The position numbers and the translations under genes were made by a program. Of a stretch of 64,000 nt of DNA, positions 13,201 to 19,858 are shown one piece after another. This DNA comes from Eutreptiella sp. 'Long Island Sound 2002'. Taxonomy: Eukaryota; Euglenozoa; Euglenophyceae; Eutreptiales; Eutreptiaceae. The notes beneath the pieces were generated by a model that worked only from the letters and a program-made list of their open reading frames with translations, had not been told where the DNA came from and ran no database searches. Within the stretch, counting starts at the first letter, position 1. Each line of letters begins with the position of its first letter. Location of the stretch: NCBI GenBank assembly GCA_964036045.1, contig OZ038381.1:143663596-143727595 (forward strand), written 5' to 3'.

Positions 13201-14398
13201 TCAGTCCCTCCCCCTCCGTCGCGATGATTATGTCATCTATGTACACACTCACGAAGGCACGAAGCTCAGGATGGGTTGTGAACAGCACATCCTCCATCAT
13301 TCTTTGAAAAAATGAGGGGGCGTTCTTCAGCCCCATGGGCATGACGGTCCATTGGACTGGGCCACATGGCGTGCACATACAGGTGAGAGGTCTGCTGTCC
13401 TTCCTCAACGGCATTTGGTGAAAGCCGTGACGGAGATCCAGCACAGAGAACAAACGACCTCTTGCCCTCTTGGCGATTTCCTCCTCAATGAGGGGCAGGG
13501 GGTGTGAATCCGCCTTTGTTTCGGCGTTGAGATTGCGAAAATCAACAACCATTCGCCAACCATCAATGGTGTTCTGGTCTGCAGGCGGTGGTTTCGGGAC
13601 TGTGAAGGGTGAACAGCACCATTCGCTGGTCATACAACCCTCAAGCCAACCAAATTCCCTGAGATTTCTCTCGATGATTTTTCTGAGGATCTCATGTTTA
13701 TGTCCATGATTTTCATAAGGGCGCTGTTTTTTTGCCTTGTACCCTTCACGAAGCTCGATGAAGGCTTCACCGAACTGTCCACGGACAGGGGGGTCTTTGA
13801 TCAACTTCCCTGAAAGGGTTGTGTCCTTCCGTTCCTCAAAAATCTTTTCTCTTGACTTGGAACACAATTCAGTGTCCACCTGATCGCCAGGAATTACTGT
13901 CGAAAAAACTTTGGCGACTTCTTCGGTTTTGGCAGGAAGAATCTTCTTACGGATGTCCCTAAACAGGTCCGTATCCACTGCCTCTTGAAGATAGGTGGGT
14001 CTTGTGTCGAAATCCCAGAGATTCTCTTCGTGATCCAGCTCCTCGAAAGGATCCATGAAAGCTTCCACAGGGGGTTTTTCATAAAAAAACTCTGAATTTG
14101 CGGCGCGATTGGAGATTTTTCCTCGCCCGTGCACTGAAGATTCTTTTCGATGTCGACCGTATTGGGGAAGAGGGAGACGAGGCGGATCCATTGGACGTTG
14201 AATCACCTTGGGTATCTGACGGACAAAAATCAGAAAAAATAGATTCATCATCAGTACCACGCTCAACCTCAGATTCTGACCCAACACAAGAATCAGTACC
14301 AGAATCAGCAGAATTAGAGTCAGAAAGCTTTCCATCCACCAGGAATGCAAGCGAACTCCAGGACCGCTGTGGCAGGGGACCTGTGTCGTCCCTGGCAT
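10286..14398 (-). CDS. pol: Chromovirus Pol: RT, RNase H, integrase, chromodomain
   Basis: A 1,370-codon open frame. The first ~100 codons overlap the protease-MT frame and are probably not translated as such; homology starts near SEFFYEKPP, where the upstream frame ends. Reverse transcriptase spans about residues 230-430 (LDLRHGFHQ near 320, MPMGLKNAPSFFQ near 356, YIDD at about 387-390). RNase H spans about 545-670 (RTDASRYAIGAVLEQ, QETYAIICALKKY, DHRSLEYW, HNTVADALSRW). Integrase has an HHCC finger (about 855-894) and the D,D,E residues in TSDFF, VVTDSG and PGERAG. A chromodomain lies at about 1,222-1,275 (YELKRIVEARR, EFLCEWRGF, NNWEP) and may guide insertion to chromatin marks, as known for chromoviruses. 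No internal stop is present, so the enzyme may be functional. Confidence 0.93.
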   Translation of the reverse strand: MPGTTQVPCHSGPGVRLHSWWMESFLTLILLILVLILVLGQNLRLSVVLMMNLFFLIFVRQIPKVIQRPMDPPRLPLPQYGRHRKESSVHGRGKISNRAANSEFFYEKPPVEAFMDPFEELDHEENLWDFDTRPTYLQEAVDTDLFRDIRKKILPAKTEEVAKVFSTVIPGDQVDTELCSKSREKIFEERKDTTLSGKLIKDPPVRGQFGEAFIELREGYKAKKQRPYENHGHKHEILRKIIERNLREFGWLEGCMTSEWCCSPFTVPKPPPADQNTIDGWRMVVDFRNLNAETKADSHPLPLIEEEIAKRARGRLFSVLDLRHGFHQMPLRKDSRPLTCMCTPCGPVQWTVMPMGLKNAPSFFQRMMEDVLFTTHPELRAFVSVYIDDIIIATEGEGLTEAELVALHEKQLNQVLDILDANQLICGPKKGKLFLKSVEFCGSLLENGTRRPSPGKLVAIQKWKRPETITELRGFLGCCNFYHTFVPNYAKFAAPLTELLKVGRDAGKAGSKVRVKWTDECEEAFHHLKAALCEVATLHVPQFDRPFYIRTDASRYAIGAVLEQVDEATGDHYPLAFWSRKLAPRQMQWSPREQETYAIICALKKYQSWVGTNRVEVLRDHRSLEYWATEHIDTVASAAGRRARWHEFLSLFDLHVSYLPGKHNTVADALSRWAYPASEGLQSTNIHGTEQDRHVIIEWDQEEKKLIRRACMQCAVKQHALPCHDITAITDPAHAHEICTKTLKVVEKVTDPSSGSVKRFDYTRQVSRFRLIEGIKRRDPAKTPPLPKDSLIIRDWTSDYLQDPMFKEVFGNLQSKDAHKDGIFAEYSLDGGKLWMEGKLCVPDALAPRVLNWWHKWESPHAHGRRLWSMIKHRLFGSRLYTHCMKVAAGCAQCAVSTPPSAKKHGHLRPHPIPERLFNRVTSDFFYLGELDDEECHWTNKKVNGVLLIQCRHSGYIQVLPCNIESMTGKAAAKWCAQTWMGGWDVPSEVVTDSGKEYTSEWWRELCARLGIHHLRCEIHSHRALPGERAGRSIINMLRKELASEKDFHWMEVLFALLRRYHNTPLYHGLSPNEIVFGRKKCWWNMPLNNPRPCKDASLFLDEVQRADKSVSKLIEKHQADWLWVQNQGRKNPHNFEVDDRVWLRKSETTLDGDDKLLPLWEGPFAVTARLGENRWRIRVDVSREIDVSGDRLKREIPSPKDRVKPLFWTAKHLSDRVIEGGKYELKRIVEARRDAKGEWEFLCEWRGFDSSHNNWEPAQSFVHGYTKGFIDFLKKHPEIGVLLTDCLSKPDRQVESDGKRPVVNRDPAFYGPQQPHSRADPSIPPPAVRPAQEANEDQASSSAADLQRPSRTRARPDRLVVTCIRAWPN
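14079..14092 (-). promoter_or_regulatory. Candidate +1 frameshift site (T7 tract)
   Basis: On the element strand GTTTTTTTATGA holds seven T residues immediately before the TGA that ends the protease-MT frame. The RT frame is open through this tract and is +1 relative to the upstream frame (TTT TTT TAT GAA against GTT TTT TTA TGA). A shift here would join the two products. A sequencing or copying error in the homopolymer is the alternative. Confidence 0.5.
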
Positions 14399-15470
14399 AC
14401 AGCTTAATCTTCCTGGGAAGTTCGATGTAATCTACACAAATGTCTTTTAATTCCTGAAACCAAGGCTTGTCGTCCCACAAGGGCACAACCAAAATTGCCT
14501 GGGTTTTATCTTGCTTGATTTTGTGGATGACCTGCTGGATTAAGTGAAACGGAGGATTAATCCACAACTTCTTGTCCCATTTGTGGGTCCAAGCGTCGCT
14601 GAAGTGCTTATCAAAGCGCTTGTTCATACGGTTAGCAAATGCATCATACTGTGGCCAAAAGGAATGATGTTCATGAAAGTATTCACAAATTGCATCGCGC
14701 CATTTGTCGACAACTCTGTAGGATGAAGAGTGCCAGCGCGAAGGGCGTCGTGGCTGGGAGTCCCTACGAAGACATTCTAACTCTTTGGAGTAATCGGCAC
14801 TCCCATTCACCTCTGCAATGGTGACATCTTCACCAAATTTTGGTGTCACCTTTTGCTTCAAAAATTCTTCTGCACTTTTAAACCCTGCGTGCAAAAAACG
14901 AAATTCAGGACGCTCCAAGGGACCTGACTCCAGCGGAAAACAACGACGATGACCTACGGGCGCTACCCTGTTCTTGCGAAGCCAAGGATGCCCCAAATAA
15001 AGGTCATACTTTATGTCAGCACGATAAAAGTAGTCATCCTTAAGGACAACTTCTTCCACATTTTGCTCTTCCCAAAGGTCTTGAGCGACCAAATGAGTTG
15101 ATATATAACAACCGCGTTGCCCACCTGCGAGAGAATGTCCAGAAACTCCCTCGAGGGTAACAGGATGAGGCGATTCAAACACGCAGTCGTCGGGTAAGAA
15201 TGCATTGGATTGGAGATTTACCTCTGATCCATTGTCACACAAACAAGTGGCGAGGTGGAAATTTCCCTTGTAATCAGAGACCCACAGCTTTGTGACAAAC
15301 TGACGAGCCCTGTGCTTGGACTGTACACCAACCTCGTCCACTACAACAGAAGGATCCGCTGCCGGATCCAGGGGAGAGGAGACAAGCGACCCTACATCAA
15401 GTAATGGTCGATCAGGAATTTGGGGATCATGCCTGAAATCGCCTGGGGAGGGGCGATTTTCGTGGCTCCC
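14079..15470 (-). CDS. Chromovirus protease plus Dam-MT-like module
   Basis: This frame continues directly after the gag amber stop, with no in-frame ATG before the protease, so it is probably made by readthrough. Counting from the GTG at 15,341, an aspartic-protease-like segment runs from about residue 18 (LATCLCDNGSEVNL) to YDLYLGHPWL near 112-121. The catalytic triplet reads DNG rather than the usual DSG or DTG. Residues ~229-297 contain DAFA, NPPFHLI and ILVVPLWDDKPWF. These match the Dam-like methyltransferase module of DIRS retroelements and phage N6-adenine methyltransferases, where NPP[YF] is motif IV. The last ~80 residues are Ser/Asp-rich linker overlapping the RT frame. Protease confidence is good; methyltransferase activity is not implied. 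Confidence 0.8.
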   Translation of the reverse strand, partial: GSHENRPSPGDFRHDPQIPDRPLLDVGSLVSSPLDPAADPSVVVDEVGVQSKHRARQFVTKLWVSDYKGNFHLATCLCDNGSEVNLQSNAFLPDDCVFESPHPVTLEGVSGHSLAGGQRGCYISTHLVAQDLWEEQNVEEVVLKDDYFYRADIKYDLYLGHPWLRKNRVAPVGHRRCFPLESGPLERPEFRFLHAGFKSAEEFLKQKVTPKFGEDVTIAEVNGSADYSKELECLRRDSQPRRPSRWHSSSYRVVDKWRDAICEYFHEHHSFWPQYDAFANRMNKRFDKHFSDAWTHKWDKKLWINPPFHLIQQVIHKIKQDKTQAILVVPLWDDKPWFQELKDICVDYIELPRKIKLYARDDTGPLPQRSWSSLAFLVDGKLSDSNSADSGTDSCVGSESEVERGTDDESIFSDFCPSDTQGDSTSNGSASSPSSPIRSTSKRIFSARARKNLQSRRKFRVFL

Positions 15471-15476
15471 CTAGGC
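15441..15476 (-). promoter_or_regulatory. Amber stop in stem-loop between gag and pr
   Basis: Gag ends in TAG (15,471-15,473), followed by GGG in the same frame as the protease. The stop lies inside a palindrome: element-strand GCCTAGGGGAG pairs with CTCCCCAGGC, with CGA/TCG pairing further in. The next 43 codons to the first candidate start have no stop. This is consistent with termination suppression, which is known from gammaretroviruses, although there the structure lies downstream of the stop. Confidence 0.6.
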
Positions 15477-18400
15477 GTTCTGACCTCCAGCGGCTGCGTT
15501 AACATTGTGAACACAGCCTGATTCGTCGATCCACTCATCTTGGAACGGATCATCCGCTGGATTCAGGGCATTTTCGACATAATCTCGATCCGCATCGGAC
15601 ACCTGATCTGCACCTGAGACCTGATCCACACGATGATTTCCCTTTCCACGTCCACGGCCACGGCCGCCGGATGATGGACCACCACCGTCGCCACGCCCTC
15701 TGCCCTTACCAGAGAAGGGGGTTCCTGAAGGATTTCCCTTACCCTTACCCTGTGATCCTGGAGCATTTCCTTTATTTGTACCGAATTGAGGGGTTTGGCC
15801 TGGATTTCGATTTCCGCCTCCGGCGTTGCCATTAGGACTTGTCTGGCCGTTCGGCTGTCCACCGGAACCGGATGGAGTCCGATTTCCTTTGCCTTGGGAC
15901 CCGCCAGGGCCTCCGGTATTTTTGTTTCCACCGGAGGGGGTCGGATTACCCTTTCCCCCCTTAGCACCATGCACCTGTCTGTCATTCCTGTCTGAATTCT
16001 GCGAATTACTGACATTTTCACCAATCACCTTGTGATCGTAAGCAGACCATCGGTGATTAGCAGTGGAATGCGTCTTAGCTCGGTTCGTAGAACCTAAAAG
16101 AAGGCAGATGCTACAATGATCCTGAACATTCCGGGTGTCATTCACCTTTTTGTTGCCCTTTTGGGCCCCATTTTGGGTGTTTTGCTGGGTGTTCTTGTTT
16201 CCCCCAAGACCCTCATGAAAATTTTGATTGGCGGCGTCAGCGAGCCGCTCAACCTCTTCCCACAGTTCCTGCGGGGTAAACGAAAACACCCAGTTCCTGG
16301 CCTTCAGGCGATGGCCGTGGAAACTTACTCCCCTATTGAGGACTTGGACAAACAAGTCCCGATCCTCGTGTTCATTAAACTTGATTTTCCACGTGTTTTC
16401 AGTGAATTTCACCTTGGTAAACGACGTGGGGGAGCACTTTTGAAGTGCCTCCCTGACGGTAAACCGGTTGGCCGAGGCGTCAAAGCCATCGATCTCCGCC
16501 CACCAGGTCTTGACCTTTTCTTCGGATTGTTTATTCCGAAGGGTGGCGGCGGTTTCAGAGGGGATCTTGTCAAAAATCAGATTTTTCAGCTCGGCACTAG
16601 AACATTTTTCGCCTGAATGTTCAGATTCTTCTACGAGATTCCAGAAGCGCTGTCTCTTGTCTTGCACTTCGTGCAAGATCAATCGCGAGAACGAAGGAAA
16701 ATTCTTCAACATCTGGTGGTAATGGTCCTCAGGCAGCCGGGATCCACGTACCTCCAACTGTTCCCACACCTCATCAAAGGTAAGGGGGGAACTTGAATCT
16801 TCACGATCACTCCAGGTTCTGAGCCAAGTGTTGGCCGGCGCTCCCTCAAGGCAGTCCAGGAGGGCCATCAGGAACTGATCATCCTGGAGCTTTTGAGTCT
16901 TAACCCACAGTTTAAATTCCCGTTGGAACTGAGGCCAACGTCTGGGGTTTCCATTATACTTAGGTTGCTTGGCAACCTGACGAAGTCGCAATGAAGTAGG
17001 ATTTAGGAGTGAATCCAGCCCAACACCGGCCGTAATGGCAGACACCTTGGCGGCATCATTAGCCACACCAGCTCCGGCGAGGGTCTGGGCGAGCAACATC
17101 TGGGCAATTGCATTGGAATCAACAGCAGGAAGGGTAGTACGGGAGGCAGTTCGTTTGGCATTCTGCACCTCAGTCCTAGCCTTCGCCGATCTACTCTGAG
17201 ATCGAGAGATTGTAACCCTTTCCTTTAGCTTAGTCCTGCTGATCCTTGCGTCGGTGGTCTTAGAGTCCACCGAAGGAGCAATCGAAAAAATTTCTGTCGC
17301 CTCCTCCGACGGTTCTGTTGTTTGTTCCACCGATGATGCGCCCTCAGACCTCATGTGGGTCTTGAAAAGATCTTTAATTCCCAGCGTCTGAATGATGAGT
17401 TGCATTTGATCTTTGAGCAATTGGAGCTCAGTATCTCGCTGTAATCTGCAAGAGCAGTCGGCAGGACAGTACATACCGTGTCCTGAAGGGCCTGAGCAGG
17501 CTGTCGGACCGCTAATCTCAGTGGTTCGCAGCCAGGAGTCCACTTGGGGAGCTCCTTCAGTCCTAATTTCCAGGCTTGCCTGCCTAGCTGCCTCTAAAAT
17601 TCCTTCCTCAACCGCGGCGGCTAGATCGTCGCGGATGGAAACAGAGGGATGAGGGGCGGAGGGCCCGGCAACAGGTGCCTTGGTCTTCTCCTTCGGGAAG
17701 GGACTTGCCTCCCAAATCTGCACAAAAATGGCAAAAGATTCATCTTCTTGAGAACACCACCACATCCTGGTATTAATTTCTTCTTGAAGAAGGAAAAAAT
17801 ATTCAAGTAAAAAATCAGAGGCGATTCTTTCTTGTCCTATCAGCTTAGACGTGGCTAATAGACAAAGGGCCTCAAGCGCCTCAAGGTTACGGGTCACTTC
17901 GGAAGACAAATGGTTGTCCCAGTGTGCCCATGAGGCTGGTCGATTATAGGCAGGTACCTCACCTGGACCACCCATCTCAATGTCGTCAATGTCGGCGTCG
18001 ATGGTCTCAAAATGTGGACATTGGTAAGGAGTATTAGTACCTGCCAGGTCCGTAAGCTCCAACGGAGCGTTGCCATTAGCGTAAGCTGGGAGATTCCAGC
18101 TGCTTGATGGCCAATTTCGACTGGGATCTTGATTGTAATCTGGGCCTCCACAGCTGCTGATTTGTGCCCTTCTTGGGCAATTTGGGCTTGCGCAAGGCAT
18201 TCCTCTCAAGGCCTCGTTCGCACAGCACCACGGCAGCGTAATCGTTACGTCTCCGGAGGTGGCGGAGTCTACGGGGCCGTACGGAGGGGCTAGCTGTGGT
18301 TGGGACACCAAAGGAACAACATTCAGGTAGCCTCTGCTACCATGAAAGTGCTGCCCTGGGTCGTTGTGGGTGCCGGAGGGCTCGGGGCCGGCAAGACCAG

Positions 18401-18506
18401 TGGGGCAGGCACGCGAGGAGTCTCCCTGGATGTTGTTATTGGGGGTAGAACCGGATACTCGGACACCAACAGAGGCGAGAGCAGCGACAACAGAAGCAAG
18501 GTCCAT
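15471..18506 (-). CDS. gag: Chromovirus Gag
   Basis: An open frame of 1,011 codons. The first ATG (18,506) lies inside the 5' LTR. About 55 residues are LTR-encoded and the frame then passes through the primer binding site, which is read as HGSRG. The next Met is about 50 residues further on, so a shorter product is possible. The middle section (LRQVAKQPKYNGNPRRWPQF, FQREFKLWVKTQKLQDDQFL, then TFDEVWEQLE) resembles the capsid region of gypsy Gag. A C-x2-C-x11-H-x4-H cluster (CSIC...HSTANH) follows, then a Gly/Asn/Lys/Arg-rich C-terminus with GRGRG blocks suited to RNA binding. It ends in TAG, in frame with the protease. Function: particle assembly and RNA packaging. Confidence 0.88.
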   Translation of the reverse strand: MDLASVVAALASVGVRVSGSTPNNNIQGDSSRACPTGLAGPEPSGTHNDPGQHFHGSRGYLNVVPLVSQPQLAPPYGPVDSATSGDVTITLPWCCANEALRGMPCASPNCPRRAQISSCGGPDYNQDPSRNWPSSSWNLPAYANGNAPLELTDLAGTNTPYQCPHFETIDADIDDIEMGGPGEVPAYNRPASWAHWDNHLSSEVTRNLEALEALCLLATSKLIGQERIASDFLLEYFFLLQEEINTRMWWCSQEDESFAIFVQIWEASPFPKEKTKAPVAGPSAPHPSVSIRDDLAAAVEEGILEAARQASLEIRTEGAPQVDSWLRTTEISGPTACSGPSGHGMYCPADCSCRLQRDTELQLLKDQMQLIIQTLGIKDLFKTHMRSEGASSVEQTTEPSEEATEIFSIAPSVDSKTTDARISRTKLKERVTISRSQSRSAKARTEVQNAKRTASRTTLPAVDSNAIAQMLLAQTLAGAGVANDAAKVSAITAGVGLDSLLNPTSLRLRQVAKQPKYNGNPRRWPQFQREFKLWVKTQKLQDDQFLMALLDCLEGAPANTWLRTWSDREDSSSPLTFDEVWEQLEVRGSRLPEDHYHQMLKNFPSFSRLILHEVQDKRQRFWNLVEESEHSGEKCSSAELKNLIFDKIPSETAATLRNKQSEEKVKTWWAEIDGFDASANRFTVREALQKCSPTSFTKVKFTENTWKIKFNEHEDRDLFVQVLNRGVSFHGHRLKARNWVFSFTPQELWEEVERLADAANQNFHEGLGGNKNTQQNTQNGAQKGNKKVNDTRNVQDHCSICLLLGSTNRAKTHSTANHRWSAYDHKVIGENVSNSQNSDRNDRQVHGAKGGKGNPTPSGGNKNTGGPGGSQGKGNRTPSGSGGQPNGQTSPNGNAGGGNRNPGQTPQFGTNKGNAPGSQGKGKGNPSGTPFSGKGRGRGDGGGPSSGGRGRGRGKGNHRVDQVSGADQVSDADRDYVENALNPADDPFQDEWIDESGCVHNVNAAAGGQNA
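18331..18342 (-). other. Primer binding site, initiator tRNA-Met
   Basis: On the element strand TGGTAGCAGAGG starts exactly at the LTR end (...TTTCA). It is complementary to the CCTCTGCTACCA 3' end of eukaryotic initiator tRNA-Met. The site lies within the open gag frame. Confidence 0.88.
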
Positions 18507-18874
18507 GCTGATTGTTATCCGACAGAAAATCCCAGTCTATGAAGAAAATTGAGGGGAATTATTCTAAATACATCTGAGTGTCCAAAACTGTCTGAAAGAA
18601 TTTAAATAATCCATTTATGTAAAAATGTTTGGCCGATCTGGCCCGCGAGCGCGCGTCAGCGGCAAATGGCGATTCCAGCTAAAATAGCGGAACGCGGCGG
18701 ATTTACGGGAAATGGACCGCGGAATCAAATCCGGCATATCAGAAATATATAGGAAATATCCTGTGACTGAGCTGCGAGGCGGCAATTCCGCCGAAGCAAA
18801 GAAAATGACCAAAATGTAGCCAATCTGGGCAGAATGTCTGAAAATCTGAGCAGATGGGGCTAGCCGCACTTACA
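18343..18874 (-). repeat. 5' LTR (532 bp)
   Basis: The terminal repeat has TGTAAG...TTTCA ends on the element strand. It contains a TATA-like box about 125 bp from its start and the gag ATG at 18,506, so the gag start would lie in the transcribed R/U5 part. It is flanked on the right by the poly-C-rich resumption of the tandem array. Confidence 0.95.
18743..18752 (-). promoter_or_regulatory. TATA-like box in 5' LTR
   Basis: Element-strand CCTATATATTTC lies about 125 bp into the LTR and about 240 bp upstream of the gag ATG. It is the best core-promoter candidate in the LTR. It is conserved in the 3' LTR near 8,511. Confidence 0.5.
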
Positions 18875-19060
18875 CCCCGCCCCCTACTCCTCCACCCACC
18901 CACGAAAAGGGCGAGGACAGCGAGGAGACAGCGAGGGGACATGGGGGGGGGCAGGGGACAGACAAAAAAAAAACAACAACAAGGGACACCAACACGCCAG
19001 AGCAGGGGCAGACAGCAGCGGCAGACGGGACATGGCGGGGGGCAGGGGGCACGGCAAGGG
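18875..19060 (+). repeat. Tandem repeat, right part after LTR element
   Basis: This continues the array interrupted at 8,109. CACCCACCCACGAAAAGGGC and GGCGAGGGGACATGGGGG-like words match 7,760-7,815. It ends in a poly-A/CAA stretch near 18,965-18,980. Confidence 0.7.
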
Positions 19061-19858
19061 GCGCGGGACAGGGGGACGCCCCTGGGGATGAAAGCAAGGA
19101 GGCAGGGACCAACACCACAACGAAAGGGGGGGAGCCGGGGTGACAAGAGCCCGCGAAAGACGCTGGTGAGGTACCCGACCTCTGGCATTTGGGGCCCCCC
19201 CCGGTGTCCGTATTGGCCCCACCTGAGCGCAGGCAATAAGGTCGGTTACGCCCGGGACCCTTGGCCAGCGGCCCGAGGTGGCACCGGCCTCGGGGGATGG
19301 CCAATGGGCCTGACCAAGAGCACTCCCCACGGCACGTACTGCGGTTCGTGTCCTGTGAGGGGCTGCGGGTAGGGCACACCGTCCATCGGGGTAGGCAAGA
19401 GACGTGCCTATCCCGCAAGGACTCCGCAGAGACCCACAGTGTACCCGACCCCGGTGTGGGGAAGGGCCGACGTACCTGGTTACGACGCAGGTCCATTTGT
19501 ACGGAGCGGGTACAAATCGACGGCCCGTACAACAGAGTTACACCCTGACGGGGAGTGCATGCATCGGCCCCCCCGTGGGGAAACTCCCGGAGGGAGGGAC
19601 CAGAGCCAGCGTCGGGCGCCCCCCCCCCCCCAACCCTGCCTGGCAATAAGCCCGCCAACAACCGGGTTGGGCCAAGGGGCACACCTAACGGGCACAACCG
19701 GGGGCAAAGGACCACGGAAGGGAAGAGGAGCGCGCAAGAGGGGTGCGCAACTGTGTCCTGCGAAGTGTCGTGCAACAATACGCCAGCAGCAGGCGGGACG
19801 CGCCACAGAGTCCACCCGTTCTCCCATGTCCTTAGCTCACACAGCCTTCGTTAGCTAA
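19061..19858 (+). other. Probable LINE leader (5' UTR)
   Basis: GC-rich sequence without a credible gene, immediately upstream of LINE ORF1. It contains GTGTCCTGCGAAGTGTCGTGC near 19,752, a motif shared with the tandem block at 4,727-5,720 and with the window start. An in-frame TAA (19,856-19,858) abuts the ORF1 ATG, so translation must start there or downstream. How far the LINE leader extends to the left cannot be decided. Confidence 0.5.

Larger units (their letters stand above)
8110..18874 (-). mobile_element. Ty3/gypsy chromovirus, near-intact
   Basis: A complete LTR retrotransposon of 10,765 bp on the minus strand. It has 532 bp LTRs with TG...CA ends, a tRNA-iMet primer binding site, gag, protease, a Dam-MT-like module, RT, RNase H, integrase and chromodomain, a 1.6 kb 3' noncoding region and a polypurine tract. 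The domain order and chromodomain place it in the chromovirus branch of Ty3/gypsy. The LTRs differ at only 4 positions (about 99.2% identical), so insertion was recent. Flanks are poly-C: CCCCA on the left and CCCCG on the right could be a 5 bp target duplication with one mismatch, but low complexity prevents certainty. Its base composition is much less GC-rich than its surroundings. Confidence 0.95.

Noticed and set aside
10195-13709. Plus-strand frames within the chromovirus pol
   Set aside because: Short antisense shadows of a 1,370-codon frame with complete RT, RNase H and integrase motifs.
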